64,000 nt of DNA, taken from NCBI RefSeq assembly GCF_038181555.1, contig NZ_JBBWUA010000004.1, positions 62,001 to 126,000 on the forward strand, read 5' to 3'. Position numbers and translations under genes: made by a program. Below, piece by piece: positions 51,832-59,824 of this stretch (its first letter is position 1; each line of letters opens with the position of its first letter). The notes under the pieces are model-generated. The model did not search any database and was not told the origin of the DNA. It worked only from the letters and a program-made list of their open reading frames with translations. Source of the stretch: Desulfitobacterium sp038181555. GTDB taxonomy: Bacteria > Bacillota > Desulfitobacteriia > Desulfitobacteriales > Desulfitobacteriaceae.

Positions 51832-52737
51832 GTGAAACGAGTACTTATCCTATTCTTCACACTTATTATGTTCATCTTTTCAAATGAAATACAAATAACG
51901 TATGCTCGATTTATAGAAGCTGAACAGGTTTCTCATTATCTGAATATGACGGAAGGCTATATAAGGAAGACTGAGATTGAAAATTGGATAGGGAGCTTAC
52001 CTTTACCAGATGAATCTAGTATAAAATTACAGGTCACCGATAAGATTACGTTTGTTGCCGGTGACGCTGGGATTACTGAAACTGAGCTTAGCGACTATAC
52101 CACAATTATTAAAGAGATTTCCTTGCCCACTTTAAAAGACAAGCTCAAGCTATTACCGGTCAAGAAGGTTACTATTACTTTGTTTACCACATCTGAATCT
52201 TATGGGCAGGCTCTCCTTGGAGCTGGGATTGCCTCATCAGATGTCACGACGATTGTTAAAAGCTCAGGTGGCATTACCTTGAATTCTTCCATTTGGATTC
52301 CCCTCTATAATTTGGAGGGTAAAGACGAAATTACTAATGCTCTAACCCATGAATTGACTCATGTCACGTTGAACCAAGCAGGCGTTGCTAGCAAACTGCC
52401 ATTATGGTTGAATGAGGGGACAGCCTGGGTTACGGGGCTTGCAGCCCATGAAGTAGCCGATTCCTTTCAGGCCAAAGTAGAAACGGTGGCGTTGAGAGAA
52501 AGCATTCAGAATCTAGCGGAAAAGGGTGAGCTCTTACCTTTAGATAACACTGAGCAAAGCTTATATTATCTTGAAGCTCAAGGTTTTTTAGCCACAGATG
52601 CACTAATCAAAAAGTATGGCTTAGAAACCTTTCAAGAGTTTCTCAACCAAACTCGCAATAACGATGTTGAGTATAGCTTTGAACAGACTTTTAAACTTCC
52701 TCTCTACGAATATGAGAAGTCCTCTAAGAGAGAATAG
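51832..52737 (+). CDS. Exported gluzincin-type metalloprotease (peptidase MA-like)
   Basis: 301 residues. Signal peptide (KRVLILFFTLIMFIFSNEIQITYA). Zinc-binding HELTHVTL at about residue 186, followed by a WLNEGTAWVTGLAAHE segment that supplies the third ligand Glu, as in gluzincins. The substrate is unknown. GTG 51832 is preferred because AGAGGTG lies just upstream and a clean signal peptide follows; the longer frame from 51766 would add 22 polar residues translated from the stem-loop element. Confidence 0.78.
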   Translation: MKRVLILFFTLIMFIFSNEIQITYARFIEAEQVSHYLNMTEGYIRKTEIENWIGSLPLPDESSIKLQVTDKITFVAGDAGITETELSDYTTIIKEISLPTLKDKLKLLPVKKVTITLFTTSESYGQALLGAGIASSDVTTIVKSSGGITLNSSIWIPLYNLEGKDEITNALTHELTHVTLNQAGVASKLPLWLNEGTAWVTGLAAHEVADSFQAKVETVALRESIQNLAEKGELLPLDNTEQSLYYLEAQGFLATDALIKKYGLETFQEFLNQTRNNDVEYSFEQTFKLPLYEYEKSSKRE

Positions 52738-52774
52738 CTGAATAATGAAAGAAAGTTGCGTAGCATAGGTTCAC

Positions 52775-52823
52775 AAAATGAGTATTCTTGTGGTAGTTTT
52801 GCCAATAAGAATACTCATTTTTT
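52775..52823 (+). terminator. Terminator of the metalloprotease gene
   Basis: AAAATGAGTATTCTT and AAGAATACTCATTTT form a 15-bp stem followed by TTTATTTG. Confidence 0.92.
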
Positions 52824-52970
52824 ATTTGAACATCCATCTTGTTGAAATTGCTATTCTAATTTTATCGCTCTTTTATATTGACTAAACCAATAGGATTTGT
52901 TAATATTCAAAGAGAGATTTAAAACAAAATCAAGCGGAATAGTAGGATTTAGATAAAGAAGGTGATCAAC

Positions 52971-53810
52971 ATGGCCATACAGATTAAGGGCATAGGCAAA
53001 AGCTTTCCCCAAAATGGGAAACAAACGAATGTCTTGGTGAATGTAAATCTTACCGTAAACGATGGGGACTTTGTCTCTTTGCTGGGACCTTCGGGATGTG
53101 GTAAATCAACCTTGCTCAACATCATTGCTGGGTTAGAGAAATCTACTCTGGGGGAAGTTATTGTGGATCAGCAAGTCGTAACGGGCCCTGCTAGTGATCG
53201 AGTGATGGTCTTCCAGGAAGCTGCTCTCTTTCCTTGGTTATCGGTTATCGATAATGTTATGTTTGGGTTGAAAATCAAGGGCGTTTCTTCAAAGCAAGCT
53301 GAAGAAATGGCTCAAGAAACGTTGAAGATGGTGCATTTAGGTCGCTTTACGAAAGCCCATCCCCATGAATTATCTGGAGGGATGAAACAACGAGTAGCCA
53401 TTGCACGGGCTTTGGTCATGAATCCTAAATACCTTCTCATGGATGAACCCTTTGGTGCCTTAGATGAGCAAACCAAGCTTCTCCTTCACAGTGAGTTACA
53501 AGATATTTGGCAGAAGACAAAAAAGACGATCATCTTTGTAACCCATAGTATCCACGAAGCAGTTCAGCTATCCAATCGTATTGTATTGTTAGGTACACGG
53601 CCGGGACGGATTATTAAGGAATTTGCTATTCCTTATTCTCAACCTAGAGGTAAAAATGATCCCAACTTGACCTATATCGAAGGACAGATCTTTGATGACT
53701 TAAAAGTAGAAATAGAAAAGGTCATGCAGGAGGAGGTGGACCATGATTACCACGTTACGCCGAATCGTCTTCCTTGGAGCTCTGATCGGGATATGGGAAG
53801 TCATATTTAA
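52971..53810 (+). CDS. ABC transporter ATPase, sulfonate/taurine/nitrate type
   Basis: 279 residues. Walker A GPSGCGKST, Q-loop VFQEAALFPWLSV, signature LSGGMKQRVAIARA, Walker B LLMDEPFGALD, H-loop VTHSIHEAV. Closest to SsuB/TauB-type ATPases. The last 68 nt overlap the permease gene. ATG 52971 is chosen because AAGGTGAT precedes it. With the downstream permease, binding protein, cysteine synthase and OsmC it suggests organic-sulfur uptake feeding cysteine synthesis. Confidence 0.88.
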   Translation: MAIQIKGIGKSFPQNGKQTNVLVNVNLTVNDGDFVSLLGPSGCGKSTLLNIIAGLEKSTLGEVIVDQQVVTGPASDRVMVFQEAALFPWLSVIDNVMFGLKIKGVSSKQAEEMAQETLKMVHLGRFTKAHPHELSGGMKQRVAIARALVMNPKYLLMDEPFGALDEQTKLLLHSELQDIWQKTKKTIIFVTHSIHEAVQLSNRIVLLGTRPGRIIKEFAIPYSQPRGKNDPNLTYIEGQIFDDLKVEIEKVMQEEVDHDYHVTPNRLPWSSDRDMGSHI

Positions 53811-54501
53811 ACTAGGGATTTGGCCTCCTTATATGTTTCCTTCCCCCTTTACTGTTGCCCAAACTCTTATGAATGGATTTCAAGACGGCAGTTTCATCAT
53901 TGCACTGAAGGCCAGCTTTCAGCGGTTGTTAATAGGTTATGGTTTAGCTATTGGGATCGGGGTTTTACTCGGGGTTAGTATTACTAAGTTTAAAATCATT
54001 AATGAAACGGTTGGAATGCTGGTTATTGGGCTGCAAAGTGTACCAAGCATCGTCTGGTTACCACTTGCACTGCTCTGGTTTGGGATGTCTGAAACAGCCA
54101 TTATCTTTATTGTTACTCTAGGTGGTACCTGGACGATGACAACCAATACAGCGACGGGGATCCGCAACGTTCAACCGGTTTTGACACGGGCCGCAAGGAC
54201 TATGGGTGCCTCAGGTTGGCAGCTTTTCGTGAAAGTCACCTTACCGGCCTCAGTTCCTTACCTGATAACAGGGATGCGTCTAGCATGGGCCTTTGCTTGG
54301 CGAGCGCTTATGGCTGGAGAATTGATCGGCAGCGGAAGCGGGTTGGGTCAAATGTTGACCTTTGGACGAGATGTAGGGAACATGAGTTTAGTTCTCTCGA
54401 TTATGGTCATTATTGCCGTGATTGGTATGATATTAGATAATCTTTTATTCCAAAGGATTGAAAGAAATGTGTTGACTCGTTGGGGGTTAGCGAAGACATA
54501 A
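53743..54501 (+). CDS. ABC transporter permease, SsuC/TauC type
   Basis: 252 residues with six membrane helices and the coupling-helix motif ARTMGASGWQLFVKVTLPASVPYLITGMRLAWAFAWRALMAGE. GGAGGAGG lies just before the ATG, inside the ATPase gene. Pairs with the ATPase and the lipoprotein downstream. Confidence 0.9.
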   Translation: MITTLRRIVFLGALIGIWEVIFKLGIWPPYMFPSPFTVAQTLMNGFQDGSFIIALKASFQRLLIGYGLAIGIGVLLGVSITKFKIINETVGMLVIGLQSVPSIVWLPLALLWFGMSETAIIFIVTLGGTWTMTTNTATGIRNVQPVLTRAARTMGASGWQLFVKVTLPASVPYLITGMRLAWAFAWRALMAGELIGSGSGLGQMLTFGRDVGNMSLVLSIMVIIAVIGMILDNLLFQRIERNVLTRWGLAKT

Positions 54502-54615
54502 ATAATCTCAAGGTTATTTAAAAAGATAAGAAAAATGAACCCATTGTGGCAGTTATTCCTAAGATAATAGATCAATAAAACAATAAAATGAATGTAAGTG
54601 GAGGAAGAAACCTTT

Positions 54616-55644
54616 ATGAAACTCAATCTAAAGAAAATCAAACGCCCCTTAGCACTTATCCTAGCAAGCTCCTTAGTATTTTTGGCGGGCTGCGGAACCA
54701 CGAAAACTACCTCGGAAATCAGCGAATTATCTAGTGTTAAACTCGGCTATTTCCCCAACGTCACCCATGCTTCAGCCATGATTGGTGTTGAGAAGGGTTT
54801 CTTTAAAGATGAGCTCGGAGAAAAAGTAACATTAGAAACCACCCAATTCCCCAATGGATCACTTCTTATGGATGCATTGAGTACGGGGCAAATCGATATC
54901 GGTTATGTAGGACCTGAGCCAGCGATTACCCGCTACTTGCAAGGTGGAGATGTGGTTGTCCTCTCCGGAGCTGCTAATGGGGGTAACGTGGTTGTGGCAG
55001 CGAAAGACTCTAATATCAACAGCATCAAGGATCTAGATGGAAAAATTGTTGCCACACCTTCTAGGGCTTGCACCCATGACATATCTTTACAGATATTAAT
55101 GCATGAGCAAGGCCTAAAGATGGAAAGTCAAGGGGGAACGGTTAAGCAAGTAACCCAAAAGCCTGCCGATATAATGACCCTGTTCCAACAAAAGCAACTG
55201 GATGCGGCAGTAGTTTCAGAACCATGGGCTGCTCAGATGGAAGCAAAAGTAGGGGCAAAAGTGATTGTGGAAGCCCAAGATATGCCCTGGGATGGCAAAT
55301 TACCCAGTACAGTTCTCGTTGCCTCGAAGAAGTTTGTGAGTGAAAATCCAGAGATTGTTAAAGCTATTCTTAGAGGTCATGTGGCTGCGGTAGATTTTGT
55401 AAAAGCAAGCCCCGATGAAGCTATTAAGTTAACACAAAAGAACTTAGCCGAATTGGCTAAGCAAGAATTACCCTTAGATGTCTTGGAAAAGTCCTTTGCA
55501 AGAACTGAAATAACTTACGAGGTCGATGGGAATATCCTCAATGAGATGGAACAATGGTCCAAAGATCTTGGACTAGTCCAAGGCAACACGGATGTAACTG
55601 GCTTAGTCGATCTTACCTTGCTGAATGAAGTTCTCGGAAAATAG
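54616..55644 (+). CDS. ABC transporter substrate-binding lipoprotein, SsuA/NMT1 type
   Basis: 342 residues. Lipoprotein signal ending LVFLAGC. The SsuA-like fold shows in VKLGYFPNVTHASAMIGVEKGFFKDEL, IDIGYVGPEPAITRYL and AVVSEPWAAQME. Aliphatic sulfonates, taurine or nitrate are typical ligands; the neighbouring cysK favours a sulfur compound. ATG 54616 follows GGAGGAAG. Starts 114 nt after the permease stop. Confidence 0.87.
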   Translation: MKLNLKKIKRPLALILASSLVFLAGCGTTKTTSEISELSSVKLGYFPNVTHASAMIGVEKGFFKDELGEKVTLETTQFPNGSLLMDALSTGQIDIGYVGPEPAITRYLQGGDVVVLSGAANGGNVVVAAKDSNINSIKDLDGKIVATPSRACTHDISLQILMHEQGLKMESQGGTVKQVTQKPADIMTLFQQKQLDAAVVSEPWAAQMEAKVGAKVIVEAQDMPWDGKLPSTVLVASKKFVSENPEIVKAILRGHVAAVDFVKASPDEAIKLTQKNLAELAKQELPLDVLEKSFARTEITYEVDGNILNEMEQWSKDLGLVQGNTDVTGLVDLTLLNEVLGK

Positions 55645-55687
55645 ATTTCAATAGAAATATTTACCCGCCAAAGAAGGGATTTTGATT

Positions 55688-56608
55688 ATGAAAGTCGTAG
55701 AGAGTATTACTGAACTTATTGGGAGAACACCGATTGTCAAATTAAATCACTTGCCCTCAACAGAGGGGGCTGAAGTTTTCGTGAAGTTGGAAAGTTTCAA
55801 TCCTAGTGGGAGTGTCAAGGACAGAGCCGCTTTAAATATGATATTAGAGGCGGAAAAAGATGGTTTACTAAAGCCGGGGGCGACGATTGTCGAGCCTACC
55901 AGTGGCAACACAGGCATTGGCTTAGCTATGGTCGCTGCAGCCAGGGGTTATCGGACGATCCTTGTCATGCCGGATACCATGACAAAGGAAAGGATCGCGA
56001 TCCTCAAGGCTTATGGAGCAGAAGTTGCACTCACTCCGGGAGCAGAGCGGATGTCCGGTTCAATTAAGAAGGCACAGGAAATTATGGCTGAAATCGCAGG
56101 AAGCTTTATGCCCAATCAATTTGAGAATTATTACAACCCAGAGATTCATCGGCGTACAACTGCCTTAGAGATAATCGAGCAGATGGAGGGTCAACTGGAT
56201 GCTCTCGTCTGTACTGCTGGTACAGGTGGAACCATAACTGGTACTGGAGAGGTTCTCAAGGAAAGGATTTCTGGAATCCAAATCTTTGTTGTTGAACCCG
56301 AGACCTCTCCGGTCCTTTCGGGGGGAGAACCGGGACCCCATGGTATTCCTGGGACAGGGCCTGGCTTTATTCCAGCTACTCTTAATACAGAGGTCTATGA
56401 CGAAATTATTCTCATATCGGATCAAGATGCTGCCCAAACCACCCGGGATTTGGCAAGACGTGAGGGCATCTTTGTAGGTGTCTCGGCAGGGGCTGCCGTT
56501 CATACCGCTCTGGCTGTTGCGAAAAAGCTAGGTAAGGGTAAGCGCGTTTTGGCTATAGCACCTGATACTGGAGAGAGGTATCTAAGTACTTCTGTTTTTG
56601 ACTTGTAG
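55688..56608 (+). CDS. cysK: Cysteine synthase (O-acetylserine sulfhydrylase)
   Basis: 306 residues. PLP lysine in NPSGSVKDRAA, substrate loop PTSGNTGIG, phosphate site GTGGTITGTG, and PDTGERYLST at the end, all standard for CysK. Makes cysteine from O-acetylserine and sulfide. Forty-three nt after the binding-protein gene, so likely co-transcribed with the ABC transporter. Confidence 0.93.
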   Translation: MKVVESITELIGRTPIVKLNHLPSTEGAEVFVKLESFNPSGSVKDRAALNMILEAEKDGLLKPGATIVEPTSGNTGIGLAMVAAARGYRTILVMPDTMTKERIAILKAYGAEVALTPGAERMSGSIKKAQEIMAEIAGSFMPNQFENYYNPEIHRRTTALEIIEQMEGQLDALVCTAGTGGTITGTGEVLKERISGIQIFVVEPETSPVLSGGEPGPHGIPGTGPGFIPATLNTEVYDEIILISDQDAAQTTRDLARREGIFVGVSAGAAVHTALAVAKKLGKGKRVLAIAPDTGERYLSTSVFDL

Positions 56609-56698
56609 TTAATCTAGGGTAGTTTGTCCTAATGATCCCAGCTAAACAAACTTTTTAACATACTTATGAAAAATATCAGAGGAGGCTGGCAGCAGATA

Positions 56699-57115
56699 AT
56701 GCTTGTGTCGTTAAAACATGTTGGGGGAATGGCTTTTGAGGGAATGAGCCACTCCGGAGAGACCGTAAAAATTTCTTCTAGTATTGCGCTTTCAGAACAT
56801 TTAGGTGCAAGCCCCATGGAGCTTCTCTTAATGGGCGTAGCAGGGTGCAGCGGGATAGATATTGTAGGTATCCTCGAAAAAATGCGTGTGAATTATAAGA
56901 AATTTGAAATCTGTGTTGATGGAGAGCGAGCAGAGGAACATCCAAAAGTATTTACTAATATTAAAGTCGTTTATCAATTCTGGGGGAACGATCTGCCAGA
57001 AGATAAAATACGCCGGGCAATAGACCTCTCCTTTGATAAATATTGTAGTGTTATCCATACTGTCAATAAGGTTGCACACGTCAGTTATACGTTCGAAATA
57101 AATAGCAACGATTAA
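56699..57115 (+). CDS. OsmC/Ohr family protein
   Basis: 138 residues. HVGGMAFEGMSHSGETVKI, then GASPMELLLMGVAGCSGIDIVGILEK with one of the two redox cysteines. The second OsmC cysteine position is probably the Cys in FDKYCSVIHTV. These proteins reduce organic peroxides with a Cys pair. ATG 56699 is used; GAGGAGG is 13 nt upstream, so the start is not certain, and ATG 56666 is in frame. Confidence 0.82.
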   Translation: MLVSLKHVGGMAFEGMSHSGETVKISSSIALSEHLGASPMELLLMGVAGCSGIDIVGILEKMRVNYKKFEICVDGERAEEHPKVFTNIKVVYQFWGNDLPEDKIRRAIDLSFDKYCSVIHTVNKVAHVSYTFEINSND

Positions 57116-57137
57116 GATGAAAATAGACAATTATTTG

Positions 57138-57162
57138 AAGCACCTACCGGTGCTTTTTTTTT
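57138..57162 (+). terminator. Terminator of the sulfur-uptake/cysK/osmC unit
   Basis: AAGCACC-TAC-CGGTGCTT hairpin followed by TTTTTT. Confidence 0.88.
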
Positions 57163-57185
57163 GGAGATTTACAGATTAATGGGAG

Positions 57186-57239
57186 TTCACCACAAATTCA
57201 TAAGTCTTTCATCGGATATTCTAATTGCTAAATTATACT
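57186..57239 (+). promoter_or_regulatory. 11-bp direct-repeat array upstream of the zinc-ribbon protein
   Basis: TTCACCACAAA (57186), TTCATAAGTCT (57197), TTCATCGGATA (57208) and TTCTAATTGCT (57219) abut, then 4 nt and TATACT (57234-57239). Same register as the array at 47438. Confidence 0.72.
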
Positions 57240-57312
57240 CAAAGTATCTTAAGTGTTGTAAGGGAATATGATGGTGAAATCAAAATTTGAATAGAGGTGG
57301 GTGGTGAAAACG

Positions 57313-57384
57313 ATGAGCCATAGAACTCTTCAGGAACTTCAATTAGAAATCACAACACTGAAAAAGAAACATAAACTCAATTAA
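57313..57384 (+). CDS. Very small ORF, 23 residues
   Basis: MSHRTLQELQLEITTLKKK then HKLN. GAGGTGG precedes it and an array-type promoter lies about 75 nt upstream. A short amphipathic helix; in-frame GTG 57304 is an alternative start. It may be a small protein, a leader peptide or a remnant. No family recognised. Confidence 0.35.
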   Translation: MSHRTLQELQLEITTLKKKHKLN

Positions 57385-57464
57385 CTTTTTTAGCAGTTTA
57401 GTTTTAGATGGGTCAAAGTAATTTAGGAATATAACATGAGGATAGAAAGGGTGTTACATAGTAC

Positions 57465-57866
57465 ATGGATAAAGTTAAAAGCATCCTAGAGAAAGCCAAT
57501 GGGATAAGTGAAGATTTACGCTCTATTACGTTTAAGGATTACAAGGGAACTAACGTCGAAGGAATAACCTTTAACAATGAGGTAAAAGGGATTAGATTGG
57601 AAATGCTTTGGCTGCAAGATAGAATTGAAGCTTTAGTTAGGTATGTTGAAGGCGAATTTAGTTGTGGAGGATGCGGTAAATGGTTTAAACCACTAGATGT
57701 TACGAAAAGCAATGAAGACTACTTCTGCCCAGATTGTGAAGGAAAATTTCGCGAAGAAATGGAATCTGAAAGTCTATTTTGCCTATTGTACGATGATGGT
57801 TTAGTTGTGGATGATGAAGTAAAAAAGCATGACTCTGCTGATTTTTGGCTGAGAAGCGGGAGTTGA
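57465..57866 (+). CDS. Hypothetical zinc-ribbon protein
   Basis: 133 residues. The centre carries CGGCGKWF...YFCPDC, two CxxC knuckles that would bind one zinc. The N-terminal half is helical and the C-terminus acidic. No signal or membrane segment. I recognise no family. It lies between the array promoter at 57186 and the first Met-rich exported protein, so it may belong to the same regulon. Confidence 0.7.
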   Translation: MDKVKSILEKANGISEDLRSITFKDYKGTNVEGITFNNEVKGIRLEMLWLQDRIEALVRYVEGEFSCGGCGKWFKPLDVTKSNEDYFCPDCEGKFREEMESESLFCLLYDDGLVVDDEVKKHDSADFWLRSGS

Positions 57867-57880
57867 TAAATTTTATCAAA

Positions 57881-57934
57881 TTCATGAGATATTCATGATA
57901 ATGTCATTCTTTTGACAAAATACCTGTCTATAAT
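57881..57934 (+). promoter_or_regulatory. 11-bp direct-repeat array of the first Met-rich protein gene
   Basis: TTCATGAGATA (57881), TTCATGATAAT (57892), GTCATTCTTTT (57903) and the weaker GACAAAATACC (57914), then 4 nt and TATAAT (57929-57934). The promoter region is duplicated at 59002. Confidence 0.8.
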
Positions 57935-57978
57935 TCAAATCATCAAGGCAACACAACATATTGAAGGGGGAAAACAAC

Positions 57979-58389
57979 ATGAATAAATTAAACAAAAAAG
58001 CAGGATTAATCTTAGGCAGTGTCGCTTTAGTGATTGGGATTATTGCCGTACCCGTACTTGCCGATACTACCGCGGGAAAAGCAAATCAAGCAAACTTAGC
58101 ACCGGCGGAAGCGGTCCGTGAAAGTATCCAATCAGTAGAAGGTTCTAACGTGAATAACTACATGAATATTGGAGCTATGCAAAATATCCATAATTCTGAG
58201 GTTATGCAAGATGCTATGAAATCTGGGGATTTTGAGAAAATGAGGGACGCAATGAATTCTCCCGAGATTAAAACTCAACTAGGCGAGGAAGTAGTTGACG
58301 CTATGAATCAAATGATGAGTAATGGAAGCATGAATGCTATGCATCGTGGTGGTATGATGAGTTCAGGAAACAATATGATGAATTGGTAA
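57979..58389 (+). CDS. Met-rich exported protein, copy 1
   Basis: 136 residues. Signal peptide (NKKAGLILGSVALVIGIIAVPVLA). The mature protein is helical with many Met: MNIGAMQNIHNSEVMQDAM, and the tail MNQMMSNGSMNAMHRGG plus MMSSGNNMMNW. Met/His-rich exported proteins commonly bind Cu(I) or Ag(I), but this is inference. ATG 57979 follows AAGGGGG; the longer frame from 57961 lacks a signal at its start. It is a duplicate of the gene at 59100-59510, about 75-80 percent identical. Confidence 0.8.
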   Translation: MNKLNKKAGLILGSVALVIGIIAVPVLADTTAGKANQANLAPAEAVRESIQSVEGSNVNNYMNIGAMQNIHNSEVMQDAMKSGDFEKMRDAMNSPEIKTQLGEEVVDAMNQMMSNGSMNAMHRGGMMSSGNNMMNW

Positions 58390-58466
58390 TAATCTGAGAT
58401 TTGGGTTGAACTTACTCAGAAGGAGTCTTATTCAGCTATTAAGAGAGTATAATTCTCACGGCGCAC

Positions 58467-58523
58467 AAGGTCAATGAGCGACTTCGCCCCTCTGCTCAGC
58501 AGGTGCTAGGTACGGCGAAGTCG
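58467..58523 (+). repeat. Stem-loop element, copy 2
   Basis: CGACTTCGCC (58479-58488) and GGCGAAGTCG (58514-58523) pair perfectly over 10 bp, with an inner CTGCTCAGCAG hairpin. It matches copy 1 at 51737-51793 in the first 22 positions and in spacing. It lies upstream of the SHOCT gene. Confidence 0.6.
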
Positions 58524-58585
58524 TCTTAGCTTTGAGCGTAGAAATGCTATTTCTAGGTCAAGATAAGGTGTGGGAGGTGAATGTA

Positions 58586-58837
58586 ATGATGATGTGGGGT
58601 TATGGACCTTGGTCAGGTGGCGGAAATTGGTTTTCGGGCCTCGCTATGATGGCAGTTCAAGTTCTTTTTTGGGTGCTCATAATCTGGTTTGGTGTGTCTC
58701 TCTTTAAAAGGGGTAATGAGCGTACTGATACATTAAAGACCCGAAGTGATGCAATGGATATTCTCAGAGAACGATATGCTGGAGGTGAGATTGATTCTGA
58801 AGAGTTTCATCGGCGGAAAGAAGATTTAACAAAGTAG
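58586..58837 (+). CDS. SHOCT domain membrane protein
   Basis: 83 residues. A Met/Trp/Gly-rich start (MMMWGYGPWSGGGNWF), one membrane helix (MMAVQVLFWVLIIWFGVSLF) and a C-terminal SHOCT domain (DAMDILRERYAGGEIDSEEFHRRKEDL). Proteins of this layout are often found beside copper and stress genes. ATG 58586 follows GGGAGG by 8 nt. Confidence 0.85.
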   Translation: MMMWGYGPWSGGGNWFSGLAMMAVQVLFWVLIIWFGVSLFKRGNERTDTLKTRSDAMDILRERYAGGEIDSEEFHRRKEDLTK

Positions 58838-58849
58838 CTGTTTGCGTAA

Positions 58850-58885
58850 GGGGCTTTACCGGTGGTAAGGCTCCATTTTATATTT
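58850..58885 (+). terminator. Terminator of the SHOCT gene
   Basis: GGGGCTTTACC-GGT-GGTAAGGCTCC stem with two G-U pairs, followed by ATTTTATATTTTT. Confidence 0.82.
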
Positions 58886-59001
58886 TTAAGCCCAGAGCTG
58901 ATTATTTCTGAGCTTTAGTTACCTCGCAAATGCCCTGCATTCCATGGCACAATGTAAACACATATATTTGCACAAATGAGGGATAAGATAAAATTTATAT
59001 C

Positions 59002-59055
59002 TTCATGAGTTATTCATAACAATGTCATTGTTTTGACAAAATCTCTAGCTATAAT
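59002..59055 (+). promoter_or_regulatory. 11-bp direct-repeat array of the second Met-rich protein gene
   Basis: TTCATGAGTTA (59002), TTCATAACAAT (59013), GTCATTGTTTT (59024) and GACAAAATCTC (59035), then 4 nt and TATAAT (59050-59055). Clear duplicate of the promoter at 57881. Confidence 0.8.
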
Positions 59056-59099
59056 TCAAATTGTCAAGGAGATATTGACATATTAAGGAGGAAAGATAT

Positions 59100-59510
59100 A
59101 TGAAAAAGTATAACAAAAGTGCACTATTGATCTTAAGCAGTACAGCACTAGCTCTTGGGATTATTGCTATACCCGTACTTGCCGGTACTAACACAGAAAT
59201 AGCAAATCAGGAGAATTTTGCGCCAGTAGCTGCGGCCAATGAAAGTATCCAATCGGTGGAAGATACCCCTGTAAATAACTACATGAATATTGACGCTATG
59301 CAAAATGTACACAATTCAGAAGTTATGCAAGAGGCTATGAAATCTGGTGATTTTGAGAAAATGAGGGAGGCGATGAATTCATCCGAGATTAAAGCTCAAC
59401 TAGGCGAGGAAGTGGTTGATGCTATGAATCAAATGATGAGTAATGGAAACATGAACGCCATGCATCGTGGTGGCATGATGGGGTCTGGAAACAATATGAT
59501 GAACTGGTAA
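59100..59510 (+). CDS. Met-rich exported protein, copy 2
   Basis: 136 residues, the same length as copy 1. Signal peptide (SALLILSSTALALGIIAIPVLA). The segment from VNNYMNIDAMQNVHNSEVMQ to the terminal GNNMMNW is nearly identical to copy 1; the signal peptide and the first mature residues have diverged more. Gene, RBS and repeat-array promoter were duplicated together, with the SHOCT gene lying in between. GGAGG lies 8 nt before the ATG. Confidence 0.8.
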   Translation: MKKYNKSALLILSSTALALGIIAIPVLAGTNTEIANQENFAPVAAANESIQSVEDTPVNNYMNIDAMQNVHNSEVMQEAMKSGDFEKMREAMNSSEIKAQLGEEVVDAMNQMMSNGNMNAMHRGGMMGSGNNMMNW

Positions 59511-59522
59511 TTGGAAAATTAG

Positions 59523-59556
59523 AAAGTCTCTTTCCTGTTTTAAGGAAGAGACTTTT
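59523..59556 (+). terminator. Terminator of the second Met-rich protein gene
   Basis: AAAGTCTCTTTCC and GGAAGAGACTTTT pair around an 8-nt loop. Confidence 0.88.
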
Positions 59557-59716
59557 GATCTAAAAAAGTATTATTTTAAACAGCCATATCCCTAATCTTA
59601 TGCTTATGAATGCCTATGAGTTAAATCTATAACAAAATACATAATTTATAGATTGTATACTAGTGTATTTCATTTACCCAAATATGGGGGCACAAAAGCA
59701 ATTGGAGGTAATGTAA

Positions 59717-59770
59717 TTGGAAAAAATGGACTTTCGGCCGCTCGAGAATCCTTGCGAATTGAATAATTGA
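59717..59770 (+). CDS. Possible 17-residue leader ORF
   Basis: TTG 59717 lies 8 nt after GGAGG (59704-59708) and opens 17 codons (EKMDFRPLENPCELNN) ending 54 nt before the chemoreceptor start. Too short to judge; it could be a leader or a remnant. Confidence 0.2.
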   Translation: MEKMDFRPLENPCELNN

Positions 59771-59824
59771 CTTAAAAAAACGACGCTAGGAATTAGACTT
59801 TGGTACTTTAGTAGGAGGAAAATT

